Below are positions 1 to 9,824 of a stretch of 64,000 bases of DNA, in pieces. The position numbers and the translations under genes were made by a program. Position 1 is the stretch's first letter, and each line of letters opens with the position of its first letter. The stretch is from Mycobacterium decipiens. Its GTDB lineage: Bacteria; Actinomycetota; Actinomycetes; Mycobacteriales; Mycobacteriaceae. Location: contig NZ_OY970459.1 in assembly GCF_963853665.1 (NCBI RefSeq), positions 620,001 through 684,000 of the forward strand, given 5' to 3'. Under the pieces are notes generated by a model. That model had not been told where the DNA came from. It did not search any database and worked only from the letters and a program-made list of their open reading frames with translations.

Positions 1-751
1 CGTCGGTGCTGATGACGTCGATCTCGCGCTGCTGCAGTGCCACCAGACAGTCGGCCCAGTTCACCGTCGACACGATGACCGGCGGCGGTGCGATCTCCCG
101 GATCCGGCGCAGCGAGGTGGTGCCCCTGGCCACGCAGACTCGCTTACCGGACAGGTCGGACACCTTCGTGATCGGCGAGTCGCGTGGGGCGAGGATGCGC
201 TGATTGGCGTCGAGGTAGACGGTGGAGAAGTTCACCAGCTTGCGCCGCTCGCAGGTGATGGTCATGGTTTTGACGACGATGTCGACCTGCGACCTTTGCA
301 GCGCGGTAATGCGCTCCGCGGCCGACAGGATCCGGTACTCGACATGTGACGGGACGCCGAAGATGTCGCGTGCCACCTCACTGGCGATGTCGACGTCGAA
401 GCCGGTGATTTCGCCGCTGATCGGATCGCGGAAGCTGAACAGGTTGCTGCCGATGTCGAGTCCGACGATCAGCCTGCCGCGGGCGCGGATGTAGGCCACT
501 GCGGCGTCTGCCTCCGCCTTGGTGGGGAAGGGGCGCAGGCTGGCGGTGGGATCGCAGTCCTGGCTCGAACTGTCCGGCGGCAGTGGGGGCTGCGGCGGCA
601 TTATCTGCATGCCGACCGGTGTGGGCAGCGGCAACGTCGGCGTCGCCTCCACCTTCAGTGGTTCCGTGTGGCCGCAACTGGCCAGCACGATCGCCAGGGC
701 GAGCAGCCCGAGTCGAGATGTCGCCCGCCGGCGGAAGGGTAGGCGCCGCAT
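1..751 (-). CDS. glnH: GlnH, amino-acid-binding lipoprotein (partial, C-terminus beyond left edge)
   Basis: Extracellular solute-binding protein for polar amino acids, anchored to the outer face of the membrane. The ATG at 751 is followed by an arginine-rich start, a hydrophobic stretch and a lipobox (LASC, Cys about residue 26). After a proline-rich linker comes a periplasmic binding fold (GRLIVGLDIGSNLFSFRDP, then ITGFDVDIA). The start overlaps the glnX stop by one base (TGATG), so the two are translationally coupled. In M. tuberculosis GlnH (Rv0411c) passes an aspartate/glutamate signal through GlnX to the kinase PknG, whose gene lies next downstream; that gene would be outside the window. 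About 250 residues are visible of roughly 330 expected. Identification is strong. Confidence 0.93.
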   Translation of the reverse strand, partial: MRRLPFRRRATSRLGLLALAIVLASCGHTEPLKVEATPTLPLPTPVGMQIMPPQPPLPPDSSSQDCDPTASLRPFPTKAEADAAVAYIRARGRLIVGLDIGSNLFSFRDPISGEITGFDVDIASEVARDIFGVPSHVEYRILSAAERITALQRSQVDIVVKTMTITCERRKLVNFSTVYLDANQRILAPRDSPITKVSDLSGKRVCVARGTTSLRRIREIAPPPVIVSTVNWADCLVALQQREIDVISTD

Positions 752-2070
752 CACCGATACTCTTTCAGCCGGGGCCACAGGCCGAGTGCGACCGCAATGG
801 CGGCGCTCAGACTGAGCACCACGCCTCCCACCTGGGCGCCGGACAGTCCACGATTCGCGCTTGAGATGTCGTTGCGCAGTTGGGTGCGGCTTTGCTCCAT
901 GGCCTTGGTCAGTGCTTCGTCGAGCTTGTCGAAGGCGGGGGTGGCGTCGTCCTCGCCCTTGCCCAGTGCCACCTGAGTGGCTGCTCGATAGTTGCCGACG
1001 GAGATGTAGGAGTTGATCCGGTCGTTGGCCTGGCGCCAGCGCACCAGCAGCTGATCGGCGCCCTGCAGGTCGGGCTTGTCGACGGCGTGACGGCGGGACA
1101 TGTAGTCGTTGAGCTGGTGTTGCATCGCGTCGATGCGCTGATAGAAGGCCTGCTTGCGGACCTCTTCGTCGCCGCGCCGGATCAGCGACAGCGTCTCGTC
1201 GGCCCGCGCCTGCTGGGCGGTGATCGCCAGGTTGGTGATGGTCTTGAGGGACTCAGCCGCAGTGTCTTTGGCGCTACGGCTGGCCGTCGTAGAGATCGTT
1301 AGCGCAGTTCCCACCCACACCACCATGACGAGAATACCGAGGGCACCCACCACAAGACCGGGGTTGATCCGCCGCCTGGTGCGCCGAGCCAGCCAGCGAT
1401 GTGCGAACGCGCCGAAGACCACGGTGGTGGCGACGACAAGGATCACCGGAGCCGGGATCTGGGTGGACGCGGTGGTTTCCCTGTCCACCCGCGCCGACGT
1501 CGCCTCGTAGAGCTGCTGTGCGTCGGGCAGGATCGTCGATTGCATCAGCCCCGATGCCTCTGACAGATAGGACGACCCGACCGGGTTGCCCGCCCGGTTG
1601 TTGGTGCGGGCTATCTCGACCAATCCGGCATAGACGGCCATTTCGGCGTTGATCCGACCTAGCAATTGCACCATCGATTCGTCGGTCAGTCCACTTGAGG
1701 CCCTGGTCAGCGCAACCGAGGCGTCGGTGATGGCCTGCTCGTAGCGCAGCCGGACCGCGCGCGGCTCGGCTTGGGCTATGAACGCGGTTGCCGCCGCGGC
1801 GTCGGCCACCGACAGGGTGGTGTACAACCGTCCGGCCGCGAACGAGAGCGGCTCGGTGTGGTCGAGCACGGTGGTCAGCACCTGCTGCCGGTGCTCGATG
1901 GTCGTGGAGGTAGCGAAGGCGCTTGCGACGCCGAGAGCCGCCAAAACAATGCCGATCGTCAGGATGCGGCCGGGTGTCGTCGAGACGAACCACCACCGGG
2001 GATGTGCCGGCTCCGCGGGCGAGCGCGATCCCAGCGGCTCAGTCGACGGGTGCGCCAGCTCAACCGTCAC
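751..2070 (-). CDS. glnX: GlnX-like membrane sensor protein (Rv0412c homologue)
   Basis: Integral membrane protein of 439 residues, GTG start at 2070. Hydrophobic segments lie near residues 29-50, 207-228, 236-260 and 408-430. They separate two long, helix-rich extracytoplasmic loops, an arrangement like a four-helix-bundle chemosensor input domain. Only short cytoplasmic parts remain, so it must signal through a partner. Published work on M. tuberculosis places GlnX between the binding protein GlnH and the kinase PknG in amino-acid sensing. The one-base overlap with glnH supports this pairing here. No enzymatic motif is visible. Confidence 0.88.
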   Translation of the reverse strand: MTVELAHPSTEPLGSRSPAEPAHPRWWFVSTTPGRILTIGIVLAALGVASAFATSTTIEHRQQVLTTVLDHTEPLSFAAGRLYTTLSVADAAAATAFIAQAEPRAVRLRYEQAITDASVALTRASSGLTDESMVQLLGRINAEMAVYAGLVEIARTNNRAGNPVGSSYLSEASGLMQSTILPDAQQLYEATSARVDRETTASTQIPAPVILVVATTVVFGAFAHRWLARRTRRRINPGLVVGALGILVMVVWVGTALTISTTASRSAKDTAAESLKTITNLAITAQQARADETLSLIRRGDEEVRKQAFYQRIDAMQHQLNDYMSRRHAVDKPDLQGADQLLVRWRQANDRINSYISVGNYRAATQVALGKGEDDATPAFDKLDEALTKAMEQSRTQLRNDISSANRGLSGAQVGGVVLSLSAAIAVALGLWPRLKEYR

Positions 2071-2157
2071 TTCTGTCGGACCTCATCTTTCGGCCAACCC
2101 AACGAAACTGTATAAGCGAATTCTAAGAGAAGGTTCCGACAGATGGTGGTAGGCGGC

Positions 2158-2226
2158 CCCAATTGCCCGCCTCCTTCTCGGTCCCTGCCACGGACCGCAT
2201 CGTCGGTCGGGCGCCCAATTGCCCGC
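2158..2226. repeat. Direct repeat pair in the glnX/mutT3 intergenic region
   Basis: The 13-mer CCCAATTGCCCGC occurs exactly twice, at 2158-2170 and 2214-2226, 56 bases apart, between the divergent glnX and mutT3 genes. An inverted pair GGTCC/GGACC (2181-2185 and 2193-2197) sits between them. The second copy touches the proposed mutT3 start. It could be a paired operator or a simple duplication. Confidence 0.5.
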
Positions 2227-2893
2227 GACCTTTGTCGCTTCGGCTGCATATCCTGAACGCGTGCAGGGCGACGGTGACGGATGGGTGGTATCCGACAGCG
2301 GTGTCGCGTACTGGGGCAGGTACGGTGCGGCCGGCTTGTTGCTCCGCGCCCCGCGGCCGGACGGCAGCCCTGCGGTACTGCTGCAGCATCGTGCGCCGTG
2401 GAGCCATCAGGGCGGCACCTGGGGTTTGCCGGGTGGCGCCCGAGACAGCCATGAGACGCCGGAACAGACCGCGGTCCGCGAAGCGGGTGAGGAGGCCGGC
2501 GTTCTCGCCGAGCGACTCGAGGTGCGGGCCGCGGTGGTCACCGCCCAGGTCGGCGGGGTCGGCGATACGCACTGGACCTACACCACGGTCGTCGCGGATG
2601 CCGGGGAGTTGCTGGACACCGTGCCCAACCGGGAGAGCGCCGAACTGCGCTGGGTGGGCGAGAATGAGGTGGCCGACCTGCCGTTGCATCCCGGATTCGC
2701 CGCCAGCTGGCAACGGCTGCGGACGGCCCCGGCGACTGTGCCGCTGGACCGGTGCGACGAACGGCGGCAGCGGCTGCCGCGCACCATTCAGATCGAGGCC
2801 GGGGTATTCCTCTGGTGTATGCCGGGCGACGCGGATCAGGCGCCGTCGCAGCTGAGCCTGCGTATCAGGTCGCTGCTGCAAGCGCCCACTTGA
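2219..2893 (+). CDS. mutT3: MutT3, Nudix hydrolase
   Basis: Nudix-family hydrolase (Rv0413 homologue) predicted to remove oxidised or damaged nucleotides. The Nudix box lies at about residues 72-94 and reads G-x5-E-x7-RE-x2-EE-x-G, complete with the metal-binding glutamates. The start is uncertain: TTG at 2219 keeps residues (AYPERVQ) that I recall as conserved in the M. tuberculosis protein, while GTG at 2261 would give 210 residues. No strong ribosome site decides it. The last 29 bases overlap the end of the convergent thiE. Confidence 0.9.
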   Translation: MPATFVASAAYPERVQGDGDGWVVSDSGVAYWGRYGAAGLLLRAPRPDGSPAVLLQHRAPWSHQGGTWGLPGGARDSHETPEQTAVREAGEEAGVLAERLEVRAAVVTAQVGGVGDTHWTYTTVVADAGELLDTVPNRESAELRWVGENEVADLPLHPGFAASWQRLRTAPATVPLDRCDERRQRLPRTIQIEAGVFLWCMPGDADQAPSQLSLRIRSLLQAPT

Positions 2894-3569
2894 GCTGCTC
2901 GGCGGCAGCGCACGGGTCGTCAGCCGAGGTGATCGCGCGCACCACCACGATCCGGCGAGCACCGGCATCGAGCAGCGCGGGCAGCCGCTGCGCGTCGATA
3001 CCGCCGATAGCGAACCACGGCTTGTCGCCGCCGAGTTCGGCTGCGGCCCGTACCAGCTGCAGGCCCGGCGCCGCGCGACCCGGCTTGGTCGGAGTCGGCC
3101 AACAGGGTCCGACGCAAAAATAGTCGACCTCATCTGCCCCGAAGCTGGCTACGGCCGCAGCAACCTGGTCGGGGTCGTGCGTGGATCTGCCGATCAAGGT
3201 GCCCGGTGCGACGATCTCCCGCGCCAGGCGGATGGGCAGGTCGCGTTGACCCAGGTGCAGCACGTCCGCGCCGGCCGCTCGGGCAATGTCGGCGCGGTCG
3301 TTGACCGCGAACAGGGCGCCATGCCGGTGGGCCGCGTCGGCGAGGATCTCGCAGGCGGCCAGTTCGTCGCGCGCCTCCAGCGGGCCGAACCGCCGCTCCC
3401 CAGGCGAGTCCTTGTCACGCAGCTGGATGATATCCACGCCGCCGGCCAGAGCGGCCTCGGCGAACTGAGTCAAGTCGCCGCGTTCACGACGGGCATCGGT
3501 GCACAGGTACAGCCGCGCTGCGGCCAGACGGGACAGCCGGGGGGCGGGGTCATCGATATCGTCGTGCAC
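2865..3569 (-). CDS. thiE: ThiE, thiamine-phosphate synthase
   Basis: Couples HMP-pyrophosphate with thiazole phosphate to give thiamine phosphate. The 234-residue TIM barrel has the family signatures QLRDK (49-53), GRSTH (127-131), TPTKPG (159-164) and AIGGI (187-191). The GTG start at 3569 gives an N-terminus slightly longer than I recall for M. tuberculosis. The gene is divergent from the riboswitch-controlled thiO-thiS-thiG operon, so the final coupling enzyme and the thiazole genes share one intergenic region. A perfect 18-base palindrome lies 7 bases upstream of its start. Confidence 0.95.
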   Translation of the reverse strand: MHDDIDDPAPRLSRLAAARLYLCTDARRERGDLTQFAEAALAGGVDIIQLRDKDSPGERRFGPLEARDELAACEILADAAHRHGALFAVNDRADIARAAGADVLHLGQRDLPIRLAREIVAPGTLIGRSTHDPDQVAAAVASFGADEVDYFCVGPCWPTPTKPGRAAPGLQLVRAAAELGGDKPWFAIGGIDAQRLPALLDAGARRIVVVRAITSADDPCAAAEQLKWALAAAT

Positions 3570-3575
3570 ACCGTG

Positions 3576-3593
3576 ACGCTAGCGCGCTAGCGT
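3576..3593. promoter_or_regulatory. Perfect 18-base palindrome at the thiE promoter
   Basis: ACGCTAGCGCGCTAGCGT is identical to its own reverse complement and starts 7 bases before the thiE start codon. It is outside the TPP riboswitch of the divergent operon. A protein operator or an RNA hairpin near the thiE 5' end are both possible. Confidence 0.5.
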
Positions 3594-3621
3594 GGACCCA
3601 GAAGAACCCTGATGAACTAGA

Positions 3622-3722
3622 CACGGGAGTCCCGGGAGCGGGGCTGAGAGTGGGCACAGCCAGTGCGCGACTGGACCGGCCCTGACCGTCACACCTGATC
3701 CGGATCATGCCGGCGAAGGGAG
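3622..3722 (+). ncRNA. TPP riboswitch (THI element) upstream of thiO
   Basis: The segment has the hallmarks of the thiamine pyrophosphate aptamer: a GC-rich P1/P2 start, the CTGAGAG motif near 3645, a variable P3 stem, and the 3' block CTGATCCGGATCATGCCGG followed by CGAAGGGAG. It ends 8 bases before the thiO start, and its AAGGGAG and AAAGG sequences overlap the ribosome-binding region. Translational repression by TPP is therefore the simplest mechanism. Coordinates are accurate to a few bases. Confidence 0.92.
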
Positions 3723-3729
3723 ACAAAGG

Positions 3730-4748
3730 ATGGCGTCCGACCTCCACACCGGGTCCCTGGCTGTCATCGGCGGCGGTGTCATCGGGCTATCGGTGGCCCG
3801 CCGTGCCGCACGGGCCGGTTGGGCGGTGCGGGTGCACCGCCGCGGGGAGCGTGGGGCGTCTTGGGTCGCCGGTGGCATGCTGGCCCCGCACAGCGAAGGC
3901 TGGCCCGGTGAGGAACGGTTGTTGCGGCTGGGCCTGCAGTCCCTACGGCTATGGCGTGAGGGCCAGTTTCTCGACGGGCTGCCGCCGCGACTGGTTACCG
4001 CGCGCGAGTCGCTGGTGGTGGCCGTCGACCAGGCGGACGTCGCCGACCTGCGTACCGTCGCGGACTGGTTGTCCGCGCAGGGGCACCCGGTGACCTGGGA
4101 GTCGGCGGCCCGTGACATCGAACCCCTACTGGCACAAGGTATCCGGCACGGGTTTCGGGCGCCCACCGAACTTGCCGTGGACAACCGCGCCGTGCTCGAC
4201 GCGTTGTGCCAGGACTGCGAGCGGCTCGGAGTTCAGTGGGCCCCACCGGTGAGCGACCTGTGTGGTGTCGATGCAGACACAGTGGTCATCGCCAACGGCA
4301 TTGATGCTCCCGCATTGTGGCCCGGTCTGCCGGTGCGCCCGGTGAAGGGCGAGGTGTTGCGACTGCGCTGGCGCCGCGGTTGTATGCCTTTGCTGCAGAG
4401 AGTAATTCGTGCCCGTGTGCACGGGCGACAGGTCTACCTGGTGCCACGAGCGGACGGGGTGGTCGTCGGCGCCACCCAGTACGAGCACGGCCGCGACATC
4501 GCGCCGGTGGTATCGGGCGTGCGTGACCTGCTGGAGGACGCGTGTACGGTGCTGCCGGCGCTCGGTGAGTACGAGCTGGCCGAGTGTGCGGCTGGGTTGC
4601 GCCCGACGACACCCGACAACTTGCCGATCGTGCAGCGACTGGATGAACGAACCCTGGTCGCGGCAGGACATGGCCGATCCGGATTCTTGTTGGCGCCGTG
4701 GACTGCCGAACAGATTGTGTCCGAACTTTCTCCGGTTGGAGCTGCCTC

Positions 4749-4752
<4 letters not shown>
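3730..4752 (+). CDS. thiO: ThiO, FAD-dependent glycine oxidase
   Basis: Oxidises glycine to dehydroglycine (iminoglycine), the two-carbon donor for the thiazole ring. The 340-residue protein opens with a Rossmann FAD-binding fingerprint (AVIGGGVIGLSVARRAA, about residues 11-27). It ends with the DAO-family C-terminal motif containing GHGRSGFLLAPW. The ATG lies just behind the TPP riboswitch with AAAGG upstream. Its stop overlaps the thiS start as ATGA, which couples oxidase and sulfur carrier. Confidence 0.94.
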
Positions 4753-6482
<1,730 letters not shown>

Positions 6483-6496
6483 TCCAACCGCGAACG

Positions 6497-7018
6497 TCAG
6501 CCGTTGGTCCGCCACCACTGATACAGCGCGGGGACATCGCCGTTGGACGCCCGGATGTAGCTCAGAATGTTCTTGCCGTCGGTGGTCCAGATGACCTCGG
6601 CGGCACCCTGATAGGTCCCGCAGGCCACGTGCCCGGCGGTGGCCCCGGAAGTGCCCTGATGCCACGTGGTCGGTGACTGGCCACTGTCCCCGCAAGCGGT
6701 CAAGGCTTCGTCTTTGATGCTGTCCTTGAACGAACCCGCCATATCGTCGCCGTTGGCGAAGAGGATGTACCTGGCTAGGACGGGTCCGGCCGAGTCGGCG
6801 TTGGGTCCGCAACTGAGCACGGCAAGTTCCGCACCGGTGGTTGCCTGGGCGGTGCAATCGTTGAGGGTGTAGCCCTTTGACAGCGATCCAGCCAGCGTGT
6901 TGACAGCGGATGTGTTGTCGGCAGGTTCTGCGGTCGCGGTGGCAGTACCTAGGCAGGCCAAGCCACCCATGAGCGCTGCAGCGGTCGCGGCTCGCAGCGC
7001 GTTGGTGAGATGAGACAT
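6497..7018 (-). CDS. Secreted protein of unknown function
   Basis: A 173-residue exported protein. ATG at 7018 has an AAGGAG ribosome site about 7 bases upstream and gives a clear signal peptide (AAALMGGLACLGTATATA, cleavage after about residue 31). The mature part has four cysteines (in NDCTAQ, LSCGPN, TACGDS, VACGTY) that could form two disulfides, and ends in a tryptophan-rich QWWRTNG. I do not recognise the family; small mycobacterial secreted proteins with this sort of cysteine spacing are common. It converges on the SGNH hydrolase gene, with 14 bases between the stops. Confidence 0.75.
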   Translation of the reverse strand: MSHLTNALRAATAAALMGGLACLGTATATAEPADNTSAVNTLAGSLSKGYTLNDCTAQATTGAELAVLSCGPNADSAGPVLARYILFANGDDMAGSFKDSIKDEALTACGDSGQSPTTWHQGTSGATAGHVACGTYQGAAEVIWTTDGKNILSYIRASNGDVPALYQWWRTNG

Positions 7019-7494
7019 CCATGACTCCTTACGGTCATCGGACCGACAGCGCGGCTGCGTTGACATCAAGAGTGTATTTGTGTCGCTGGCAGGAATACAG
7101 AGCCATTCTTGACGGGGCGCCGAAGCGCGGCGGCGAGCTATGTCCTTACCGTGCAAAATATTCCGCTGGACATTGTCTTTCTGAGAAGTAATCACGGTCG
7201 TGCTTCTGACGGGGTGGCTATCCCGGTGCCGTCGTAATCCCGGCGCGGCGAGAGTTCTGAAATCTTAGACGAGCCACGCTATTTCATCCGTATCTGAACA
7301 GGAGAATGCCCCCACCGGGACGGTCCGGCGTTGAGCTGGGCCGCGGGCGTCGGATCGGCCGTCATCGCGTAACGGTGTGCGGGCCGAGCAAAATTGCGCA
7401 CGCATGATTTTTCAGTTGTTGATGCCCTCGCGACGTCACTCGGGTATGGTAAGCACCGCGTCACGCCAGCTAACTTCACTTGACTGGAGAATCC
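7019..7494. other. 476-base intergenic region, divergent promoters
   Basis: Separates the secreted-protein gene (minus) from the CD225-like gene (plus). Short open frames here lack ribosome sites and codon bias, and I see no coding gene. A TATGGTA hexamer-like element at 7445-7451 is a possible -10 for the plus-strand pair. Nothing else stands out. Confidence 0.5.
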
Positions 7495-7824
7495 ATGACA
7501 CAACCACCACCGCCCGGTTATCCGCCGCAGCAGCCGCCCGCCGGGCAAGCACCGGACAACTACTTGGTGTGGTCCATTCTGGTGACGTTGTTCTGCTGCC
7601 TTCCCCTGGGGATCGTGGCGATCGTCAAGTCCAGCCAGGTCAACGGGTTGTGGGCGCAGGGTCGTTACGCCGACGCGCAGGCGTCCTCCGAAAGTGCCAA
7701 GAAGTTCGTAATCTGGTCGGCCGTCATTGGCGTTGTCGTATTCGTCATCTACGGCATTCTGATGGCCGTAGGTGCCCTGAACGTCGGGAGTTCGGAAGCG
7801 GCAACGCTCACGGCGATGTGCTAA
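7495..7824 (+). CDS. CD225/dispanin-family small membrane protein
   Basis: A 109-residue protein with a proline/glutamine-rich cytoplasmic N-terminus (PPPPGYPPQQPP) followed by two hydrophobic segments. The first is (LVWSILVTLFCCLPLGIVAI), with the CCLPLG and following GLWAQGRYADA typical of the CD225/interferon-induced transmembrane-like fold. The second is near residues 70-95. ATG at 7495 has TGGAGA upstream. The next gene (15 bases on) is a DUF2752 protein, a pair I have seen named together in actinobacteria. Exact role unknown. Confidence 0.85.
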   Translation: MTQPPPPGYPPQQPPAGQAPDNYLVWSILVTLFCCLPLGIVAIVKSSQVNGLWAQGRYADAQASSESAKKFVIWSAVIGVVVFVIYGILMAVGALNVGSSEAATLTAMC

Positions 7825-7839
7825 GTACTGGTTGCGCTC

Positions 7840-8265
7840 ATGTTGACCCGCTCAGGGTCCGTTCCGCTGAGGTTGGGTGCGCCACTGGTGGTGGCCGTGT
7901 CCACGACGTTGGTGTGTGCCGCCATCTGGGTGGGGGATCCAACAACCCCAAACGGTCCCCTGCCGGTGTGCCCTACCAAGGCTCTGTTGGGAATCGATTG
8001 CCCCGGGTGTGGCAGCTTGCGCATGCTGTACAGCCTGATGCACGGCAATCTGTTGGCGGCCGCCGGCTATAACGCTCTGGGCTTGGTGGCGGTGGTGCTA
8101 TTGGTGTGGGCCTACCTGGCGTGGACCTATGGCCGCCTGGTTGGCCGACGAATCAGGAGTTGGCAGCACCATCGATGGTCTTCGGTAGCGGCGTTATCGC
8201 TGGTCGTGCTTTGGTTTGTGGTGCGCAATATCCCGGTTGCACCATTCAGCGCGCTCTTTGTCTGA
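7840..8265 (+). CDS. DUF2752 membrane protein
   Basis: A 141-residue membrane protein with three hydrophobic segments (about residues 14-32, 73-96, 113-131). The DUF2752 signature is present between the first two: CPTKALLGIDCPGCGSLR, with the CPGCG motif. It follows the CD225-like gene by 15 bases and is probably co-transcribed with it. Function unknown. Confidence 0.82.
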   Translation: MLTRSGSVPLRLGAPLVVAVSTTLVCAAIWVGDPTTPNGPLPVCPTKALLGIDCPGCGSLRMLYSLMHGNLLAAAGYNALGLVAVVLLVWAYLAWTYGRLVGRRIRSWQHHRWSSVAALSLVVLWFVVRNIPVAPFSALFV

Positions 8266-8321
8266 TTTGGTAGGTGGGACGGGAAAGCCGGCGGAGGTTG
8301 CCGCGGTCTAATCTGGGCGCA

Positions 8322-9824
8322 ATGGTGAACAAATCAAGGACGATGCCGGCGGCGCTGGCCGTGGTGGTGGTCGTTGCATTCCTGACGATGGGCTGCGTTC
8401 GTTGGTCGACTCAGTCGCAGTCCGTTACCAGCAACCCCGCCGTGGCAGAGTTCGCCGCCGCGTTGCGTAACCGGGTGAGCACCGACGCGATGATGGCGCA
8501 CCTGTCGAAACTGCAGGATATCGCCAACGCCAACGGCGGCACCCGCGCGGTGGGCACTCCTGGCTATGAGGCCAGCGTCGACTATGTGGTAAATACACTG
8601 CGCAACAGTGGTTTTGATGTGGAAACTCCGGAGTTCTCCGCCCGCGTGTTCAAGGCCGAGAAAGGGTCGGTGACCATCGGCGGCAACACCGTGGACGCGA
8701 TGGCGCTGGAGTACAGCCTCGGCACACCCCCGGACGGGGTGACCGGCCCGCTGGTGGTCGCCCCCGCCGATGACAGTCCGGGCTGCACGCCGTCGGACTA
8801 CGACAAGCTGCCGGTATCCGGCGCGGTGGTGCTGGTGGATCGTGGTGTCTGCCCGTTCGCTGAGAAGGAAGACGCGGCCGTGCAGCGCGGCGCGGCGGCG
8901 CTGATCGTCGCCGACAACATCGACGAGCAGACGATGGGCGGCACCCTGGGGGCCAACACCAACGTCAAGATCCCGGTGGTGAGTGTCACCAAGTCCGTCG
9001 GATTCCAACTACGCGGGCAGTCCGGACCAACCACCGTCAAGCTCACCGCGAGCACCCAGAGTTTCAAGGCCCGCAACGTAATTGCACAGACTAAGACGGG
9101 GTCGGCGGCCGACGTGGTAATGGCAGGTGCGCATTTGGACAGCGTGCCGGAAGGGCCGGGCATTAACGACAACGGCTCCGGAGTGGCTGCGGTTCTGGAA
9201 ACCGCAGTGCAGCTGGGAAACTCGCCGCAGGTGCACAACGCGGTACGGTTCGCCTTCTGGGGTGCAGAGGAACTCGGTCTGATCGGGTCACGAAACTATG
9301 TCGAGTCACTGGACATCGACGCGCTCAAGGACATCGCGCTGTACCTGAACTTCGACATGCTGGCGTCGCCGAATCCGGGTTACTTCACTTATGACGGTGA
9401 CCAATCGCTGCCGCTGGATGCCCGCGGCCAGCCGGTGGTGCCCGAAGGCTCGGCCGGTATCGAGCGCACATTCGTCGCCTATCTGAAGATGGCTGGCAAG
9501 ACCGCGCAGGACACCTCGTTCGACGGTCGGTCCGACTACGACGGGTTCACATTGGCGGGCATCCCGTCGGGTGGGCTGTTCTCCGGCGCCGAGGCCAAGA
9601 AGTCCGCCGAGCAAGCCAAGCTGTGGGGCGGGACCGCCGACCAGCCTTTCGATCCCAACTATCACCAGAAGACCGACACCCTGGACCACATCGACCGGAC
9701 AGCATTGGGCATCAATGGCGCCGGTGTCGCGTACGCGATCGGCTTGTATGCGCAGGACCTCGGTGGCCGAAACGGGGTGCCGGTCATGGGGGAACGCACG
9801 CGCCACGTGCTCGCGAAACCGTGA
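8322..9824 (+). CDS. lpqL: LpqL, M28-type zinc aminopeptidase lipoprotein
   Basis: A 500-residue surface lipoprotein (Rv0418 homologue). ATG at 8322 gives the length I recall for M. tuberculosis. The signal peptide ends in the lipobox LTMGC. A PA (protease-associated) domain spans roughly residues 140-235, then the M28 peptidase domain. All five metal-site motifs are visible: GAHLDS, GINDNGSG, FWGAEELG, LNFDML and the late ligand His448 in NYHQKTDTLDHID. Co-catalytic zinc aminopeptidase activity is therefore likely. The GTGA overlap with the following paralogue indicates an operon. Confidence 0.93.
   Translation: MVNKSRTMPAALAVVVVVAFLTMGCVRWSTQSQSVTSNPAVAEFAAALRNRVSTDAMMAHLSKLQDIANANGGTRAVGTPGYEASVDYVVNTLRNSGFDVETPEFSARVFKAEKGSVTIGGNTVDAMALEYSLGTPPDGVTGPLVVAPADDSPGCTPSDYDKLPVSGAVVLVDRGVCPFAEKEDAAVQRGAAALIVADNIDEQTMGGTLGANTNVKIPVVSVTKSVGFQLRGQSGPTTVKLTASTQSFKARNVIAQTKTGSAADVVMAGAHLDSVPEGPGINDNGSGVAAVLETAVQLGNSPQVHNAVRFAFWGAEELGLIGSRNYVESLDIDALKDIALYLNFDMLASPNPGYFTYDGDQSLPLDARGQPVVPEGSAGIERTFVAYLKMAGKTAQDTSFDGRSDYDGFTLAGIPSGGLFSGAEAKKSAEQAKLWGGTADQPFDPNYHQKTDTLDHIDRTALGINGAGVAYAIGLYAQDLGGRNGVPVMGERTRHVLAKP

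Noticed and set aside
4126..4671. 181-residue minus-strand frame inside thiO
   Set aside because: It is antisense to an unambiguous thiO and has no family features.
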